Assembly: GCA_902795985.1 (NCBI GenBank)
Contig: CADBNG010000036.1
Location: 1-30,407 of the forward strand
From: an uncultured Lachnospiraceae bacterium
GTDB lineage: Bacteria > Bacillota_A > Clostridia > Lachnospirales > Lachnospiraceae
Direction of reading: 5' to 3'
DNA: 30,407 bases
The translations under genes and the position numbers were made by a program. Positions 8,041-15,587 of the stretch are shown here, one piece after another (positions within the stretch are counted from its first letter, which is position 1; every line of letters starts with the position of its first letter). Under the pieces are notes generated by a model. It searched no databases, had not been told where the DNA came from, and saw only the letters and a program-made list of their open reading frames with translations.

Positions 8041-8108
8041 ATCAAAGGGGACGCAAAGGGGACTGTCCCCTTTGATTACCCGGATCAAAAAGAACCGTCC
8101 CCTTTGAT
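8041..8108. repeat. Cluster of GGGGAC/GTCCCC palindromic repeats
   Basis: A 12-mer ATCAAAGGGGAC (8041-8052) recurs inverted as GTCCCCTTTGAT at 8065-8076 and again at 8097-8108. In the middle is the perfect palindrome AAAGGGGACTGTCCCCTTT (8055-8073). A related GATCAAAAAGAAC lies at 8083-8095. This resembles the dispersed palindromic elements that, from memory, occur in intergenic regions of many Firmicutes and are sometimes linked with REP-associated transposases. No transposase is present in the window. Confidence 0.6.
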
Positions 8109-8110
8109 TC

Positions 8111-8140
8111 AAAAAAGAACGGCCGCCGAAGCGACCGTTC
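8111..8140 (-). terminator. Intrinsic terminator of the tRNA-Thr gene
   Basis: Minus-strand GAACGG-T-CGC, TTCG loop, GCG-G-CCGTTC (8140-8117) is a strong hairpin with a tetraloop and one mismatch. It is followed by TTTTTT (8116-8111) and begins 13 nt past the 3' end of the tRNA. Confidence 0.85.
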
Positions 8141-8153
8141 CCTTTTGAAACCC

Positions 8154-8226
8154 AGCTGCCTAGCAGATTTGAACTGCCGACCTCATCCTTACCAAGGATG
8201 CGCGCTACCAGCTGCGCCAAGGCAGC
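8154..8226 (-). tRNA. tRNA-Thr (anticodon GGT)
   Basis: A 73-nt cloverleaf reads on the minus strand from 8226. Acceptor GCTGCCT pairs with AGGCAGC, the D-arm is GCGC-AGCTGGTA-GCGC, the anticodon stem is CATCC/GGATG with loop TTGGTAA, the variable loop is AGGTC, and the T-arm is GGCAG-TTCAAAT-CTGCT. Anticodon GGT reads ACC/ACU threonine codons. The discriminator is T and CCA is not encoded, so CCA must be added after processing by RNase Z and a nucleotidyltransferase. The rnz gene lies in the neighbouring operon. The tRNA stands alone between its own promoter and terminator. Confidence 0.95.
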
Positions 8227-8248
8227 ATCTGTGTTCCCACAAATTGGA

Positions 8249-8277
8249 ATTCTAGCAAATACAGGCTGTTTTGTCAA
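8249..8277 (-). promoter_or_regulatory. Near-consensus promoter of tRNA-Thr
   Basis: TTGACA (8277-8272) is a perfect -35, followed after exactly 17 nt by TAGAAT (8254-8249). The -10 ends 22 nt before the tRNA 5' end. This is the strongest promoter match in the window, as expected for a tRNA gene. Confidence 0.88.
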
Positions 8278-8333
8278 GGGCAAATTACATCTAAAAGCGG
8301 CGATGTTCAATCAGTACGTCCCTGCTGTCCTGA

Positions 8334-8930
8334 TCAGATCAATTCCGCCGAAGCCTCCCGGAGTTTCGCCCGGATGCGCTGAAGGGCGTTGTCAATGGAT
8401 TTTTCATTCTTTCCGAGGCGGAGGGCAATTCCCCGGTATCCGATGCCTTCCAGATAAAAGGAAAGAACCCTCTTTTCCATCGGACTCAGCAGGGTTTCGA
8501 TCAGCTGCCGGATCTGTTCGGCCTTCTCTTCCTCGAGAATGATGTTTTCCGGATCACTGACGGTCAGTGAGGCCGGCGTACGGTCCTTTTCTTCCAGATC
8601 GAACAGCGGGAGCGACTCATTCAGAACCGAATGCTTCTTTCTTTTTGCCGCGGCAATGGCGGAATACATCTGATTCATGACGCACTGATTGGCGAACGTG
8701 CCGAAATGGGCCTCCCGTTCCGGATCAAAGGTCCGGATAGCCTTAAACAGGCCGATCATTCCCTCCTGAAGGAGGTCTTCCCGGTCGGCGCCTTCCAGAT
8801 AAAGCATCCGCGCATGCCGCCGGACCATCGGCTTGTAACGGTCCAGCATATAATTCTCAACCGACTGTTCTCCGGCACGGAGCCGGAGAATCAGTTCTTC
8901 ATCCGTGAAGTTCGAGTATTCCGCGTTCAC
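8334..8930 (-). CDS. sigH: RNA polymerase sigma factor SigH (Spo0H type)
   Basis: A 198-aa sigma-70-family factor of sigma-H size. Region 2 is clear: DEELILRLRAGE at the start, YKPMVRRHAR, then DREDLLQEGMIGLFKAIRTFDPE (core binding and -10 recognition), followed by an FATFANQCV-like segment reading FGTFANQCV. The C-terminal region 4 helix-turn-helix (about 145-190) has the LSPMEKRVLSFYLEG ... IALRLGKNEKSIDNALQRIR pattern. SigH directs transition-state, sporulation-initiation and competence genes in Firmicutes. It starts at a GTG whose last two bases overlap the rlmB TGA (GTGA, 4 nt), so it is translationally coupled. It is the last gene of the long operon. The gene order cysS-mrnC-rlmB-sigH matches Bacillus, except that yacP is absent and no rpmG-secE-nusG follows. 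Confidence 0.92.
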   Translation of the reverse strand: MNAEYSNFTDEELILRLRAGEQSVENYMLDRYKPMVRRHARMLYLEGADREDLLQEGMIGLFKAIRTFDPEREAHFGTFANQCVMNQMYSAIAAAKRKKHSVLNESLPLFDLEEKDRTPASLTVSDPENIILEEEKAEQIRQLIETLLSPMEKRVLSFYLEGIGYRGIALRLGKNEKSIDNALQRIRAKLREASAELI

Positions 8931-9697
8931 GCCTGCCCCTGCCTTCCGTCTCTTTTGTGGGAAATTTCGAACATCATGATCGCGCCGGCGACCGCGGCAT
9001 TCAGCGAATCAATATGGCCTTTCATCGGAATGGAAACCGAGACGTCGCACTTCTCTTTCACAAGACGGCTGACGCCGTTTCCCTCGTTCCCGATCACCAG
9101 TCCCACAGGACCGCTGAAATCCGTTTCATACATACTGCTTCCCGACGCGTCCGCGCAATAAAACCAGAGGCCTTTTTCCTTCAGTTCATCGATCGTCTGC
9201 GCCAGATTGGCCACCCGCGCGACCGGCACGTAATGAACCGCTCCCGCGGAGGCTTTCGCCGCCACTGCGGTAATTCCGACACTCCGGTGCTTTGGAATGA
9301 TAATCCCGTGGGCGCCGCACAGATCCGCCGAGCGGATAATGCTTCCCAGATTATGGGGATCCTCGATCCCGTCCAGCAGGATCAGGAACGGCGGTTCGTT
9401 TTTCGCTTCCGCGGCAGCCAGAAGGTCTTCTACTTCCGCATAGGAAGCGGCCGCGACCTGGGCGATCACGCCCTGATGCGCTTTGGTTTCGGACATGGAA
9501 TCCAGCCGGTTTTTCGGGACAAAGCTGACCATTGTATTCTGCTTTTTCGCTTCCCGAAGGATCGTCAGGACCACGCCGTCCCGGCAGCCGTCCTGCACAT
9601 ACAGCTTATCCACGGTTTTCCCGGCACGGAAAGCCTCCAATACCGGGTTGCGGCCCTCGACGCGGCTTGAGTTCTCCTGTTCGGATCGTACTGCCAT
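8927..9697 (-). CDS. rlmB: 23S rRNA (guanosine-2'-O)-methyltransferase RlmB (SpoU family)
   Basis: A 256-aa SpoU/TrmH-type SPOUT methyltransferase. The N-terminal substrate-binding domain begins EGRNPVLEAFRAG (about 13-85, L30e-like). The C-terminal knotted catalytic domain shows motif 1 (LDGIEDPHNLGSIIRSA), motif 2 (GLVIGNEGNGVSR) and motif 3 (IPMKGHIDSLNAAVAGAI). In E. coli, RlmB methylates G2251 of 23S rRNA in the peptidyl-transferase region with S-adenosylmethionine. The target here is assumed from the family. The frame is open to 9739, but I start at ATG 9697 because GGGAG lies eight to nine bases upstream and the start then falls 1 nt after the mrnC stop. Its stop overlaps the GTG of sigH. 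Confidence 0.92.
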   Translation of the reverse strand: MAVRSEQENSSRVEGRNPVLEAFRAGKTVDKLYVQDGCRDGVVLTILREAKKQNTMVSFVPKNRLDSMSETKAHQGVIAQVAAASYAEVEDLLAAAEAKNEPPFLILLDGIEDPHNLGSIIRSADLCGAHGIIIPKHRSVGITAVAAKASAGAVHYVPVARVANLAQTIDELKEKGLWFYCADASGSSMYETDFSGPVGLVIGNEGNGVSRLVKEKCDVSVSIPMKGHIDSLNAAVAGAIMMFEISHKRDGRQGQA

Positions 9698-9698
9698 A

Positions 9699-10118
9699 TT
9701 ATGATCTCCCGAGTTCAAATGCCTTTTCCAGCAGTTCATTCAGGCGTTCGGTCTCGCCTTTCAGATACAGACAGCCGAAAAGCGCCTCCAGGCCGGTGGC
9801 CTTCGCGTGCTCGGCCGGGTCGGTGTTTTTCGACAGGCTTTTCGGTTTGGCGTTGCGGCCCCTCCGTAAAAGATCTTTCTCCTCTTCGGTCAGAAGGGGA
9901 ATCAGGGCTTCGGCAATTTCAGACTGGGCTTTCGCCGTAACATACTGTTTTGCCGCCATGTGCAGCTTTCCCGCAGGCGCGTTCCCTTTTCCCGCAAGCC
10001 GGGCCCGGATATACAGTTCATAGACCGCGTCTCCGACATACGCCAGCGTCAGCGGGGAATACTGTTTTGCCGCAGGATTCTTTTCCTCCGGATTCGAAAG
10101 GATCAGGCCCTCTTCCAC
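9699..10118 (-). CDS. mrnC: Mini-ribonuclease 3 (Mini-III)
   Basis: A 139-aa RNase III catalytic domain lacking the double-stranded-RNA-binding domain, as in Bacillus Mini-III. The catalytic signature LAYVGDAVYELYIR (D30 and nearby Glu) and the C-terminal KATGLEALFGCLYL motif are present. The enzyme matures 23S rRNA ends in Firmicutes. It starts at a GTG (10118) that lies 16 nt inside the end of cysS, with AAGG just upstream, so translation is probably coupled to cysS. The cysS-mrnC-rlmB order is a well-known Firmicute cluster and supports the call. Confidence 0.92.
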   Translation of the reverse strand: MEEGLILSNPEEKNPAAKQYSPLTLAYVGDAVYELYIRARLAGKGNAPAGKLHMAAKQYVTAKAQSEIAEALIPLLTEEEKDLLRRGRNAKPKSLSKNTDPAEHAKATGLEALFGCLYLKGETERLNELLEKAFELGRS

Positions 10119-11506
10119 TTCACACCTTCCCGGGTATCCTCAAGGATGATGCCCATATCCAGAAGCTGAGCGCGGATTTCATCAGCCCTGGCGAAATTCT
10201 TTTCCTTCCGGGCGGCCTGACGTTCGGCAATCAGCGCTTCGATATCGGAATCCAGCACTTCGGCCTTCCGTTCCGTGATGATTCCGAGGACGTCGCAAAG
10301 TCCGTTCAGCTCATCAAGGACAGCCTGCGCGAAGGCTTTGGAGGATTCTTCCGTCACTTCCACGTTCGCGAATTTCACCAGCTCAAACACAGCCGAAATG
10401 GCATCCGCCGTGTTGATGTCGTCATCCATTGCGGCTTCGAACTTCTTCCGATAGCCTTCCAGTGACTCTTTCTTCGCCGCTTCTTCTTCCGTCAGTTCAC
10501 CGTTCGCAGCCGCCGCAAGTTCCCGAAGCCGGTCCGCCGCGTTCAGAATCCGCTCCAGCGCGTTGGCGGAAGCCGTCATGATCTCCCGGCTGAAGTTCAA
10601 GGGGCTGCGATAATGGGAATTCAGCATAAAGAACCGGAGCACCTGGCCGCTGAATTCATTGCAGATATCCCGCACGGTAAAGAAATTGCCGAGGGATTTA
10701 CTCATTTTCTCCTTATCGACCATCAGGAAGGCATTATGCAGCCAGTAACGGGCAAACGGCACGCCGTTGCAGCATTCGCTCTGGGCGATCTCATTCTCGT
10801 GATGCGGGAAGATCAGGTCCTCTCCGCCTCCGTGAATATCGATTTCCTTTCCGAGATAGCGGCCTGCCATGACGGAGCATTCAATATGCCAGCCGGGGCG
10901 TCCGTCGCTCCAGGGTGACGGCCAGAAGGGCTCTCCTTCCTTTTTCGGCTTCCACAGGACGAAATCCAGCGGATCTTCCTTTTCTTCCTCGCCGGTCACT
11001 TTCAGATCCCGGTTTCCGGAACGGAGATCGTCCAGGTTTTTATGGGAAAGCTTTCCGTATTCGTCAAAACGGCGGGTCCGGAAATAGACCGTACCGTTGA
11101 CGTTATAGGCATAGCCCTTTTCCATCAGGGTTTCGATCATCCGGATCATTCCGTCGATCTCTTTGGTCGCCTGGGGATGCACGGTCGCCGGACGGATGTT
11201 CATCTCCGCCATGTCCTTTTTGCATTCCTCGATATAACGGGTCGAGATCACTTCCGAATCCACGCCCTCCGCGTTGGCGGCAGCGATGATCTTGTCGTCC
11301 ACGTCCGTAAAGTTGGAAACGAAATTCACTTCCATTCCCCGGTATTCCATATAGCGGCGAAGCGTATCGAATACGATCATCGGCCGCGCGTTGCCGATAT
11401 GGATCAGATTGTAAACCGTCGGGCCGCAGACGTACATGCGGACCTTTCCTTCTTCAATCGGGATGAATTCCTCTTTTTTCTTTGAAAGAGTGTTGTAAAA
11501 CTGCAT
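10103..11506 (-). CDS. cysS: Cysteinyl-tRNA synthetase
   Basis: A 467-aa class I aminoacyl-tRNA synthetase of normal length. The HIGH motif appears as HIGN (36-39), preceded by the zinc-ligand Cys27 in YVCGPTVYN. The second zinc region is GWHIECSVM with HGGGEDLIFPHHENEIAQSE after it. The KMSKS motif is exact (about 265-269). The C-terminal anticodon-binding helical region ends with RAEVL-like repeats. The enzyme charges tRNA-Cys in the cytoplasm. ATG 11506 is preceded by GGAGGACAGGA. The gene lies 23 nt after ispF and overlaps mrnC by 16 nt. There is no T-box leader, as expected for an internal operon gene. Confidence 0.96.
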   Translation of the reverse strand: MQFYNTLSKKKEEFIPIEEGKVRMYVCGPTVYNLIHIGNARPMIVFDTLRRYMEYRGMEVNFVSNFTDVDDKIIAAANAEGVDSEVISTRYIEECKKDMAEMNIRPATVHPQATKEIDGMIRMIETLMEKGYAYNVNGTVYFRTRRFDEYGKLSHKNLDDLRSGNRDLKVTGEEEKEDPLDFVLWKPKKEGEPFWPSPWSDGRPGWHIECSVMAGRYLGKEIDIHGGGEDLIFPHHENEIAQSECCNGVPFARYWLHNAFLMVDKEKMSKSLGNFFTVRDICNEFSGQVLRFFMLNSHYRSPLNFSREIMTASANALERILNAADRLRELAAAANGELTEEEAAKKESLEGYRKKFEAAMDDDINTADAISAVFELVKFANVEVTEESSKAFAQAVLDELNGLCDVLGIITERKAEVLDSDIEALIAERQAARKEKNFARADEIRAQLLDMGIILEDTREGVKWKRA

Positions 11507-11529
11507 TCCTGTCCTCCGTTCTTTTCCTG

Positions 11530-11997
11530 CTATTCAATCAGGCACACCGCCTGGGCGGCGATGCCCGACAAATCTCCGGTAAATCCCAGTCCTTCCTCTG
11601 TCGTGGCCTTTACGCTGACCCGGTCCGGTCCGATGCCTGCGGCTTCGGCAATGTTTTCCCGCATCTGATCAATATACGGCGCCAGCTTCGGTTTCTGGGC
11701 AACGACCGTAGAGTCGATATTGACGATATTATATCCTGCTTCCTTCAGCTTTTCTACTACCTTTTTCAGAAGAGCAATGCTGGAGATCCCTTTATAGGCC
11801 GGATCCGTGTCCGGGAAGTGGCGGCCGATATCCCCCAGGGCGGCGGCGCCGAGCAGCGCGTCCATTACGGCATGCACTAAAACATCCGCGTCCGAATGGC
11901 CCAGAAGCCCGTATTCCCAGGGAATCTTCACTCCGCCCAGAACCAGTTCTTCTCCTTCCGCCAGCCGGTGCACATCGTATCCGCTGCCGATTCTCAT
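11530..11997 (-). CDS. ispF: 2-C-methyl-D-erythritol 2,4-cyclodiphosphate synthase
   Basis: A 155-aa IspF of typical size. The metal-binding DVH (D8, H10) near the start of GSGYDVHRL, the H42 in [25 protein letters not shown] and the C-terminal [12 protein letters not shown] motif are all present. It makes the cyclodiphosphate intermediate of the non-mevalonate (MEP) isoprenoid pathway, which feeds undecaprenyl carriers among other products. The ribosome site is GAGGAGGAG. It lies 15 nt after the phosphatase gene and 23 nt before cysS. In Bacillus ispF also lies near cysS (ispD-ispF-gltX-cysE-cysS), but ispD, gltX and cysE are absent here. Confidence 0.95.
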   Translation of the reverse strand: MRIGSGYDVHRLAEGEELVLGGVKIPWEYGLLGHSDADVLVHAVMDALLGAAALGDIGRHFPDTDPAYKGISSIALLKKVVEKLKEAGYNIVNIDSTVVAQKPKLAPYIDQMRENIAEAAGIGPDRVSVKATTEEGLGFTGDLSGIAAQAVCLIE

Positions 11998-12012
11998 GCT
12001 TTTCTCCTCCTC

Positions 12013-12816
12013 TTACGGGATCAGGTATTTAGCCCGGAACGCTTCTCTTTTTTCTTCCGTGACGCCCATTTTATCCCGAAGGAAAACATCGAAGGAGCCC
12101 CAGTGCTCTTCCACCTCCGTCTTCAGTGCTTCAAGATAAGCCTTTTCGGCGCTGAAGAACAGCTTGACGTCCTCCTTGGGATACTCACCGCCGTGCACCC
12201 TGCTGAACAGGTCCACCAGATAATCCACTTCTTCCTTCAGATACTTATTGGTGATCAGATAATCCTCCAGAATGCTTTCCCTGTCCACGCCGAGGATCTC
12301 CTCCAGCAGCAGCGCGGCAAAACCGGCCCGGTCTTTTCCTGCCGTACAGTGCCACAGAACGGGCCCCGGGCTTTCCAGGACGATCTCCAGGAATTTCCGG
12401 TACTGGCCGATGGTATATTCATTCGTGACAAATCTCCGGTACATGCCCGACATGTATTCGATCGCGTAATCCGGATTTTTGATCACTCTTTCGATCAGGA
12501 TTTCCGTAAACTGCCTCGCGCTGTCCTTATCCCGCTCGATTCCCAGAAGCTGCTCGTCCTCCGCCGGAAGATGGATATTCACCGTTCCGGGCAGAACCGG
12601 ATCCGGCTGCTCCTTCACCTCATTGAAGGAACGGAAATCCACAATGCGGGAAAGGCCCAGGGCTTCCAGCTTCTGAACGTCCGAAGGATCGGCCTTCTGG
12701 AGATAACAGCTGCGGAAAAGCTGGCCCGGACGGATCGTCCGGCCATCGGCGGTTTTCATTCCGCCGAGATCACGGATATTGTTCAGTTTATCAAAAAACA
12801 GTCGTTTTGAAAGCAT
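12013..12816 (-). CDS. Tyrosine/serine-type protein phosphatase (Y_phosphatase3-like)
   Basis: A 267-aa protein with the cysteine-phosphatase loop HCTAGKDR (156-163: nucleophile C157, phosphate-binding R163) followed by AG. The N-terminal NIRDLGGMKTADGRTIRPGQLFRS block is characteristic of bacterial phosphatases related to IphP and mycobacterial PtpB. It may act on phosphotyrosine, phosphoserine or phosphoinositide-like substrates; the target is unknown. The residue after KDR is Ala where many relatives have Thr (KDRTG), a modest change outside the catalytic Cys/Arg. ATG 12816 has GGGGAG four bases upstream. It is embedded between tsaD and ispF with gaps of 12 and 15 nt. No signal peptide is visible. 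Confidence 0.85.
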   Translation of the reverse strand: MLSKRLFFDKLNNIRDLGGMKTADGRTIRPGQLFRSCYLQKADPSDVQKLEALGLSRIVDFRSFNEVKEQPDPVLPGTVNIHLPAEDEQLLGIERDKDSARQFTEILIERVIKNPDYAIEYMSGMYRRFVTNEYTIGQYRKFLEIVLESPGPVLWHCTAGKDRAGFAALLLEEILGVDRESILEDYLITNKYLKEEVDYLVDLFSRVHGGEYPKEDVKLFFSAEKAYLEALKTEVEEHWGSFDVFLRDKMGVTEEKREAFRAKYLIP

Positions 12817-12828
12817 TCTTCTCCCCTT

Positions 12829-13857
12829 TCAGGATCCGGAACGGGCCGAAAGCGCAAGATCCGGAACCGCATTCAGATCCCAGCCGTGGCGCGTCCCCTT
12901 CTGATATTCATAATAGCCGGCCGAAGCGATCATGACGGCGTTGTCGGTGCAGAGGCCGGGAGAGGGAACATAAAGACGGACTCCGGCTTTCGCGCAGGCC
13001 TTGGTAAACGCGGCGCGGATCGCCGTATTGGAAGCGACACCGCCGGCCAGGGCCAGCTTCGTACTCTTCGTCTCCTCCGCAGCGGCCATGGCATTTCGCA
13101 CCAGCACGTCCACAACGGCCTGCTGGAAGGAAGCCGCCACGTCCGGAACACAGACCGGCTGTTTTTTCATTTCACACTGGTTCAGATAATTCAGCACCGC
13201 GGATTTCAGCCCGCTGAAGGAAAAGTCATAAGGCGCTTCTTCAATATGGGCCCGGGGAAATTCGACGGCATCGGGATTGCCCTCTTTTGCCGCCCTGTCA
13301 ATCTTCGGTCCCCCCGGATATCCCAGCCCCATGGCGCGGGCAACCTTATCGAAAGCTTCCCCGGCCGCGTCATCCCGGGTCCGTCCGAGGATCCGGAAAT
13401 CGCCGTAGTCCTCCACCATCACCAGATGAGTGTGCCCGCCGGAAATGATTTCACAAAGAAACGGCGGTTCCAGATCCGGCGCCTCAATAAAATTGGCGGC
13501 CACATGGCCTTCAATATGGTTGACTCCCACGAGGGGAAGGCCTTTGGCAAAGGCAATCGCCTTTGCTTCGGCAACGCCCACCAGCAGGGCGCCGACCAGG
13601 CCGGGCCCGCAGGTCACGGCAATGGCGTCCAGATCGTCCAGGGTCACCTCCGCCTGTGCCAGCGCTTCCTTAATCACCGGATTGATGCGCTCGATATGCT
13701 TGCGCGAAGCGATCTCCGGCACGACGCCGCCGTACAGGGTGTGGATATCAATCTGGGACGAAATCACATTGGAAAGGACGCAGCGGCCGTTTTTTACGAC
13801 AGCCGCGGCGGTTTCATCACAGGAGCTTTCGATTCCGAGTATCAGTGTATCGTTCAT
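12829..13857 (-). CDS. tsaD: tRNA N6-threonylcarbamoyladenosine transferase TsaD
   Basis: A 342-aa ASKHA-fold protein of normal TsaD length. It begins with [16 protein letters not shown], and the metal-binding HIEGH is at about 111-115. A GGHTHL motif near 138 and the late [10 protein letters not shown] block are also present. With TsaB/C/E, TsaD transfers threonylcarbamoyl to A37 of ANN-reading tRNAs, including the tRNA-Thr encoded in this window. The other Tsa genes are not nearby. It lies 6 nt after rnz and 12 nt before the phosphatase gene. Confidence 0.96.
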   Translation of the reverse strand: MNDTLILGIESSCDETAAAVVKNGRCVLSNVISSQIDIHTLYGGVVPEIASRKHIERINPVIKEALAQAEVTLDDLDAIAVTCGPGLVGALLVGVAEAKAIAFAKGLPLVGVNHIEGHVAANFIEAPDLEPPFLCEIISGGHTHLVMVEDYGDFRILGRTRDDAAGEAFDKVARAMGLGYPGGPKIDRAAKEGNPDAVEFPRAHIEEAPYDFSFSGLKSAVLNYLNQCEMKKQPVCVPDVAASFQQAVVDVLVRNAMAAAEETKSTKLALAGGVASNTAIRAAFTKACAKAGVRLYVPSPGLCTDNAVMIASAGYYEYQKGTRHGWDLNAVPDLALSARSGS

Positions 13858-13863
13858 GAACCG

Positions 13864-14778
13864 TTATTCATCCTCTTCAAATCGCAGTTCCCGGAACATG
13901 CCGTCTTTGCCCGCCACGGTCCCCGGGAAAATCTTCTGCAGTTCTTTGATATATCTTTCCGGATGGATCATCGACGGGGAATAATGGGTCAGCCACATTT
14001 CCGGTACGCCGGCCTTTTTTGCCAGCTCCGCCGCCTCTTTCATCATCATATGACGGTAGGCTTCCGCATTCCCCTGTTTTTCATCCTCTCCGTACATGCC
14101 TTCGCAGATAAACAGATCCGATCCCCTGGCATGCTCCGCGATGCCGGCAGCCGGCCGGGTATCGGTTGTATAGGTCACCTTCAGTCCCTTTCTTTCCGGT
14201 CCGAGGACCATATCCGGCGTATAAACCGTATCCCCGTCCGTCAGCGTTTCGCCTTTCTGCAGCCGGTTCCAGAACTTCAAGGGGATCTGCTGCGCCTGCG
14301 CCCGTTCGGCGTCAAACCGGCCTTTCCGGGGGATTTCGATGGAATAGCCGTAGCAGACCATCCGGTGATGGACCTTAAAAGCCGTAAGCTCATAGCCGTG
14401 GATCCGAATCTTTTCCTCCGGTTCGGTCAGCTCCCTCAGCTCCACTTCAAAAGGAAGGTCCGGCGTGATCACGGTGAGCCCGCGGACGATTCTTCCCAGG
14501 CCTTTCGGACCGATCAGCGTCAGCGGTTCCGTCCGTTCGGAATTGGCCATGGCCAGAAGGATTCCCGGCAGTCCGCTGATGTGATCCGCGTGAAAATGAG
14601 TAAAGCAGATTACGTCGATGGGCTTGAAAGTCCAGCCATGTTCCGCGATCGCGATCTGCGTCCCTTCGCCGCAGTCAATCAGAAGACTGCTGCCGTTGTA
14701 TCTCGCCATCAGTGACGTCAGCCACCTTTTCGGAAGCGGCATCATTCCGCCGGTGCCCAGAAGGCAGATGTCCAGCAT
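13864..14778 (-). CDS. rnz: Ribonuclease Z (tRNase Z, tRNA 3' processing)
   Basis: A 304-aa tRNase Z with the zinc signature THFHADH (60-66), the preceding LLIDCGEGTQ strand and downstream motifs TTDTRPA (Asp ligand) and LTHYSPSM (His ligand). It endonucleolytically removes 3' trailers from tRNA precursors lacking encoded CCA. The tRNA-Thr here is such a precursor. The region between the HxHxDH motif and the Asp ligand, normally holding the flexible exosite arm, contains a Glu/Lys-rich stretch but no clear GP motif, so the exosite seems divergent. It starts 2 nt after the stop of the TPR-like gene, so the two are tightly coupled. Confidence 0.9.
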   Translation of the reverse strand: MLDICLLGTGGMMPLPKRWLTSLMARYNGSSLLIDCGEGTQIAIAEHGWTFKPIDVICFTHFHADHISGLPGILLAMANSERTEPLTLIGPKGLGRIVRGLTVITPDLPFEVELRELTEPEEKIRIHGYELTAFKVHHRMVCYGYSIEIPRKGRFDAERAQAQQIPLKFWNRLQKGETLTDGDTVYTPDMVLGPERKGLKVTYTTDTRPAAGIAEHARGSDLFICEGMYGEDEKQGNAEAYRHMMMKEAAELAKKAGVPEMWLTHYSPSMIHPERYIKELQKIFPGTVAGKDGMFRELRFEEDE

Positions 14779-14780
14779 AT

Positions 14781-15554
14781 TTATAACCCCATACTTTCGT
14801 GATAATCACGGATCCAGCCTTCCGCCAGATGTCCCAGATCCTCGGTGATATCCGGGCCCTCGAAGGAATTAATCCGCGCAAGAACCTTGTTGCGCTCCCC
14901 GTATGCGGCGCGGATGCGGTCCGCCTCTTCGGTAAACATCCGTTCCCCGCCCTCCAGATAGGCGGCTGCCATACAGGCCGCCCGGACACGCTCTCCGGGA
15001 ATCCGCTCCAGTGCCAGACCGAAATACCGGCGCGCCTGGGGCAGATGAAAGATCCGGACGTTTGCGCAGCCAAGATTATAATAGAGCTTTCCGAGGAAAG
15101 CGTCCCCTGCCGTTTCATTCTCCGGATCCGCGAGGATTTTCTCATAATCCTCCAGGGCGCTCTGATAACGCCGGCTGCGCATCAGGATGTCCGCGCGCAT
15201 CATCCGCTTGTCGGACGGGGATTTATCCCGGAAACTGTCGATCTGCTCCGAAATCCGCTCCAGCCTGGACGGGGAATAATAATACCCGTTTTTCAGGATG
15301 ACCTTGAGCGCCTCGTATTTTCGCTCCTCCGGCCCGATCAGGATGCTGCGGATAATATCCGCCGTTCCGGGCATGGAGCATTCGTCCTCCAGCCATCTCG
15401 GAAGATTCTCATCGGTGATCATCTCTTCGGCAAGCGGCAGATAATTCACGATGAAATAGCTTAATTCCTCCACGGAATACAGGTTCAGCGATACGCTGGC
15501 AATATGAAACGGAATCTCCGCCGTCTTTCTTTTACATAGAAGATATCTGCCCAT
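14781..15554 (-). CDS. TPR-like protein of unknown function, partner of the Hsp70-like/solenoid pair
   Basis: A 257-aa soluble protein that I cannot assign to a characterised family. Residues about 115-215 contain two to three helical hairpins with TPR-like spacing, for example SRRYQSALEDYEKIL and LYYNLGCANVRIFHLPQARRYFGLAL. The N-terminal part is also predicted to be helical by composition. There is no signal peptide or membrane segment. ATG 15554 is preceded by GAGAGGAG. It lies 33 nt after the Hsp70-like gene and 2 nt before rnz. Its position and repeat content suggest that it works with the two upstream proteins of unknown function as an adaptor. This is inference from operon context only. 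Confidence 0.8.
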   Translation of the reverse strand: MGRYLLCKRKTAEIPFHIASVSLNLYSVEELSYFIVNYLPLAEEMITDENLPRWLEDECSMPGTADIIRSILIGPEERKYEALKVILKNGYYYSPSRLERISEQIDSFRDKSPSDKRMMRADILMRSRRYQSALEDYEKILADPENETAGDAFLGKLYYNLGCANVRIFHLPQARRYFGLALERIPGERVRAACMAAAYLEGGERMFTEEADRIRAAYGERNKVLARINSFEGPDITEDLGHLAEGWIRDYHESMGL

Positions 15555-15587
15555 AGGCTCCTCTCCCGTTGTTCTTCCCGCCGGCGG

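Noticed and set aside
8041..8110. CRISPR-like repeat array
   Set aside because: The copies are inverted and unevenly spaced, and no regular spacers or cas genes are present.
12886..14715. A 609-codon open frame on the plus strand
   Set aside because: It is antisense to tsaD and rnz, both certain from their motifs.
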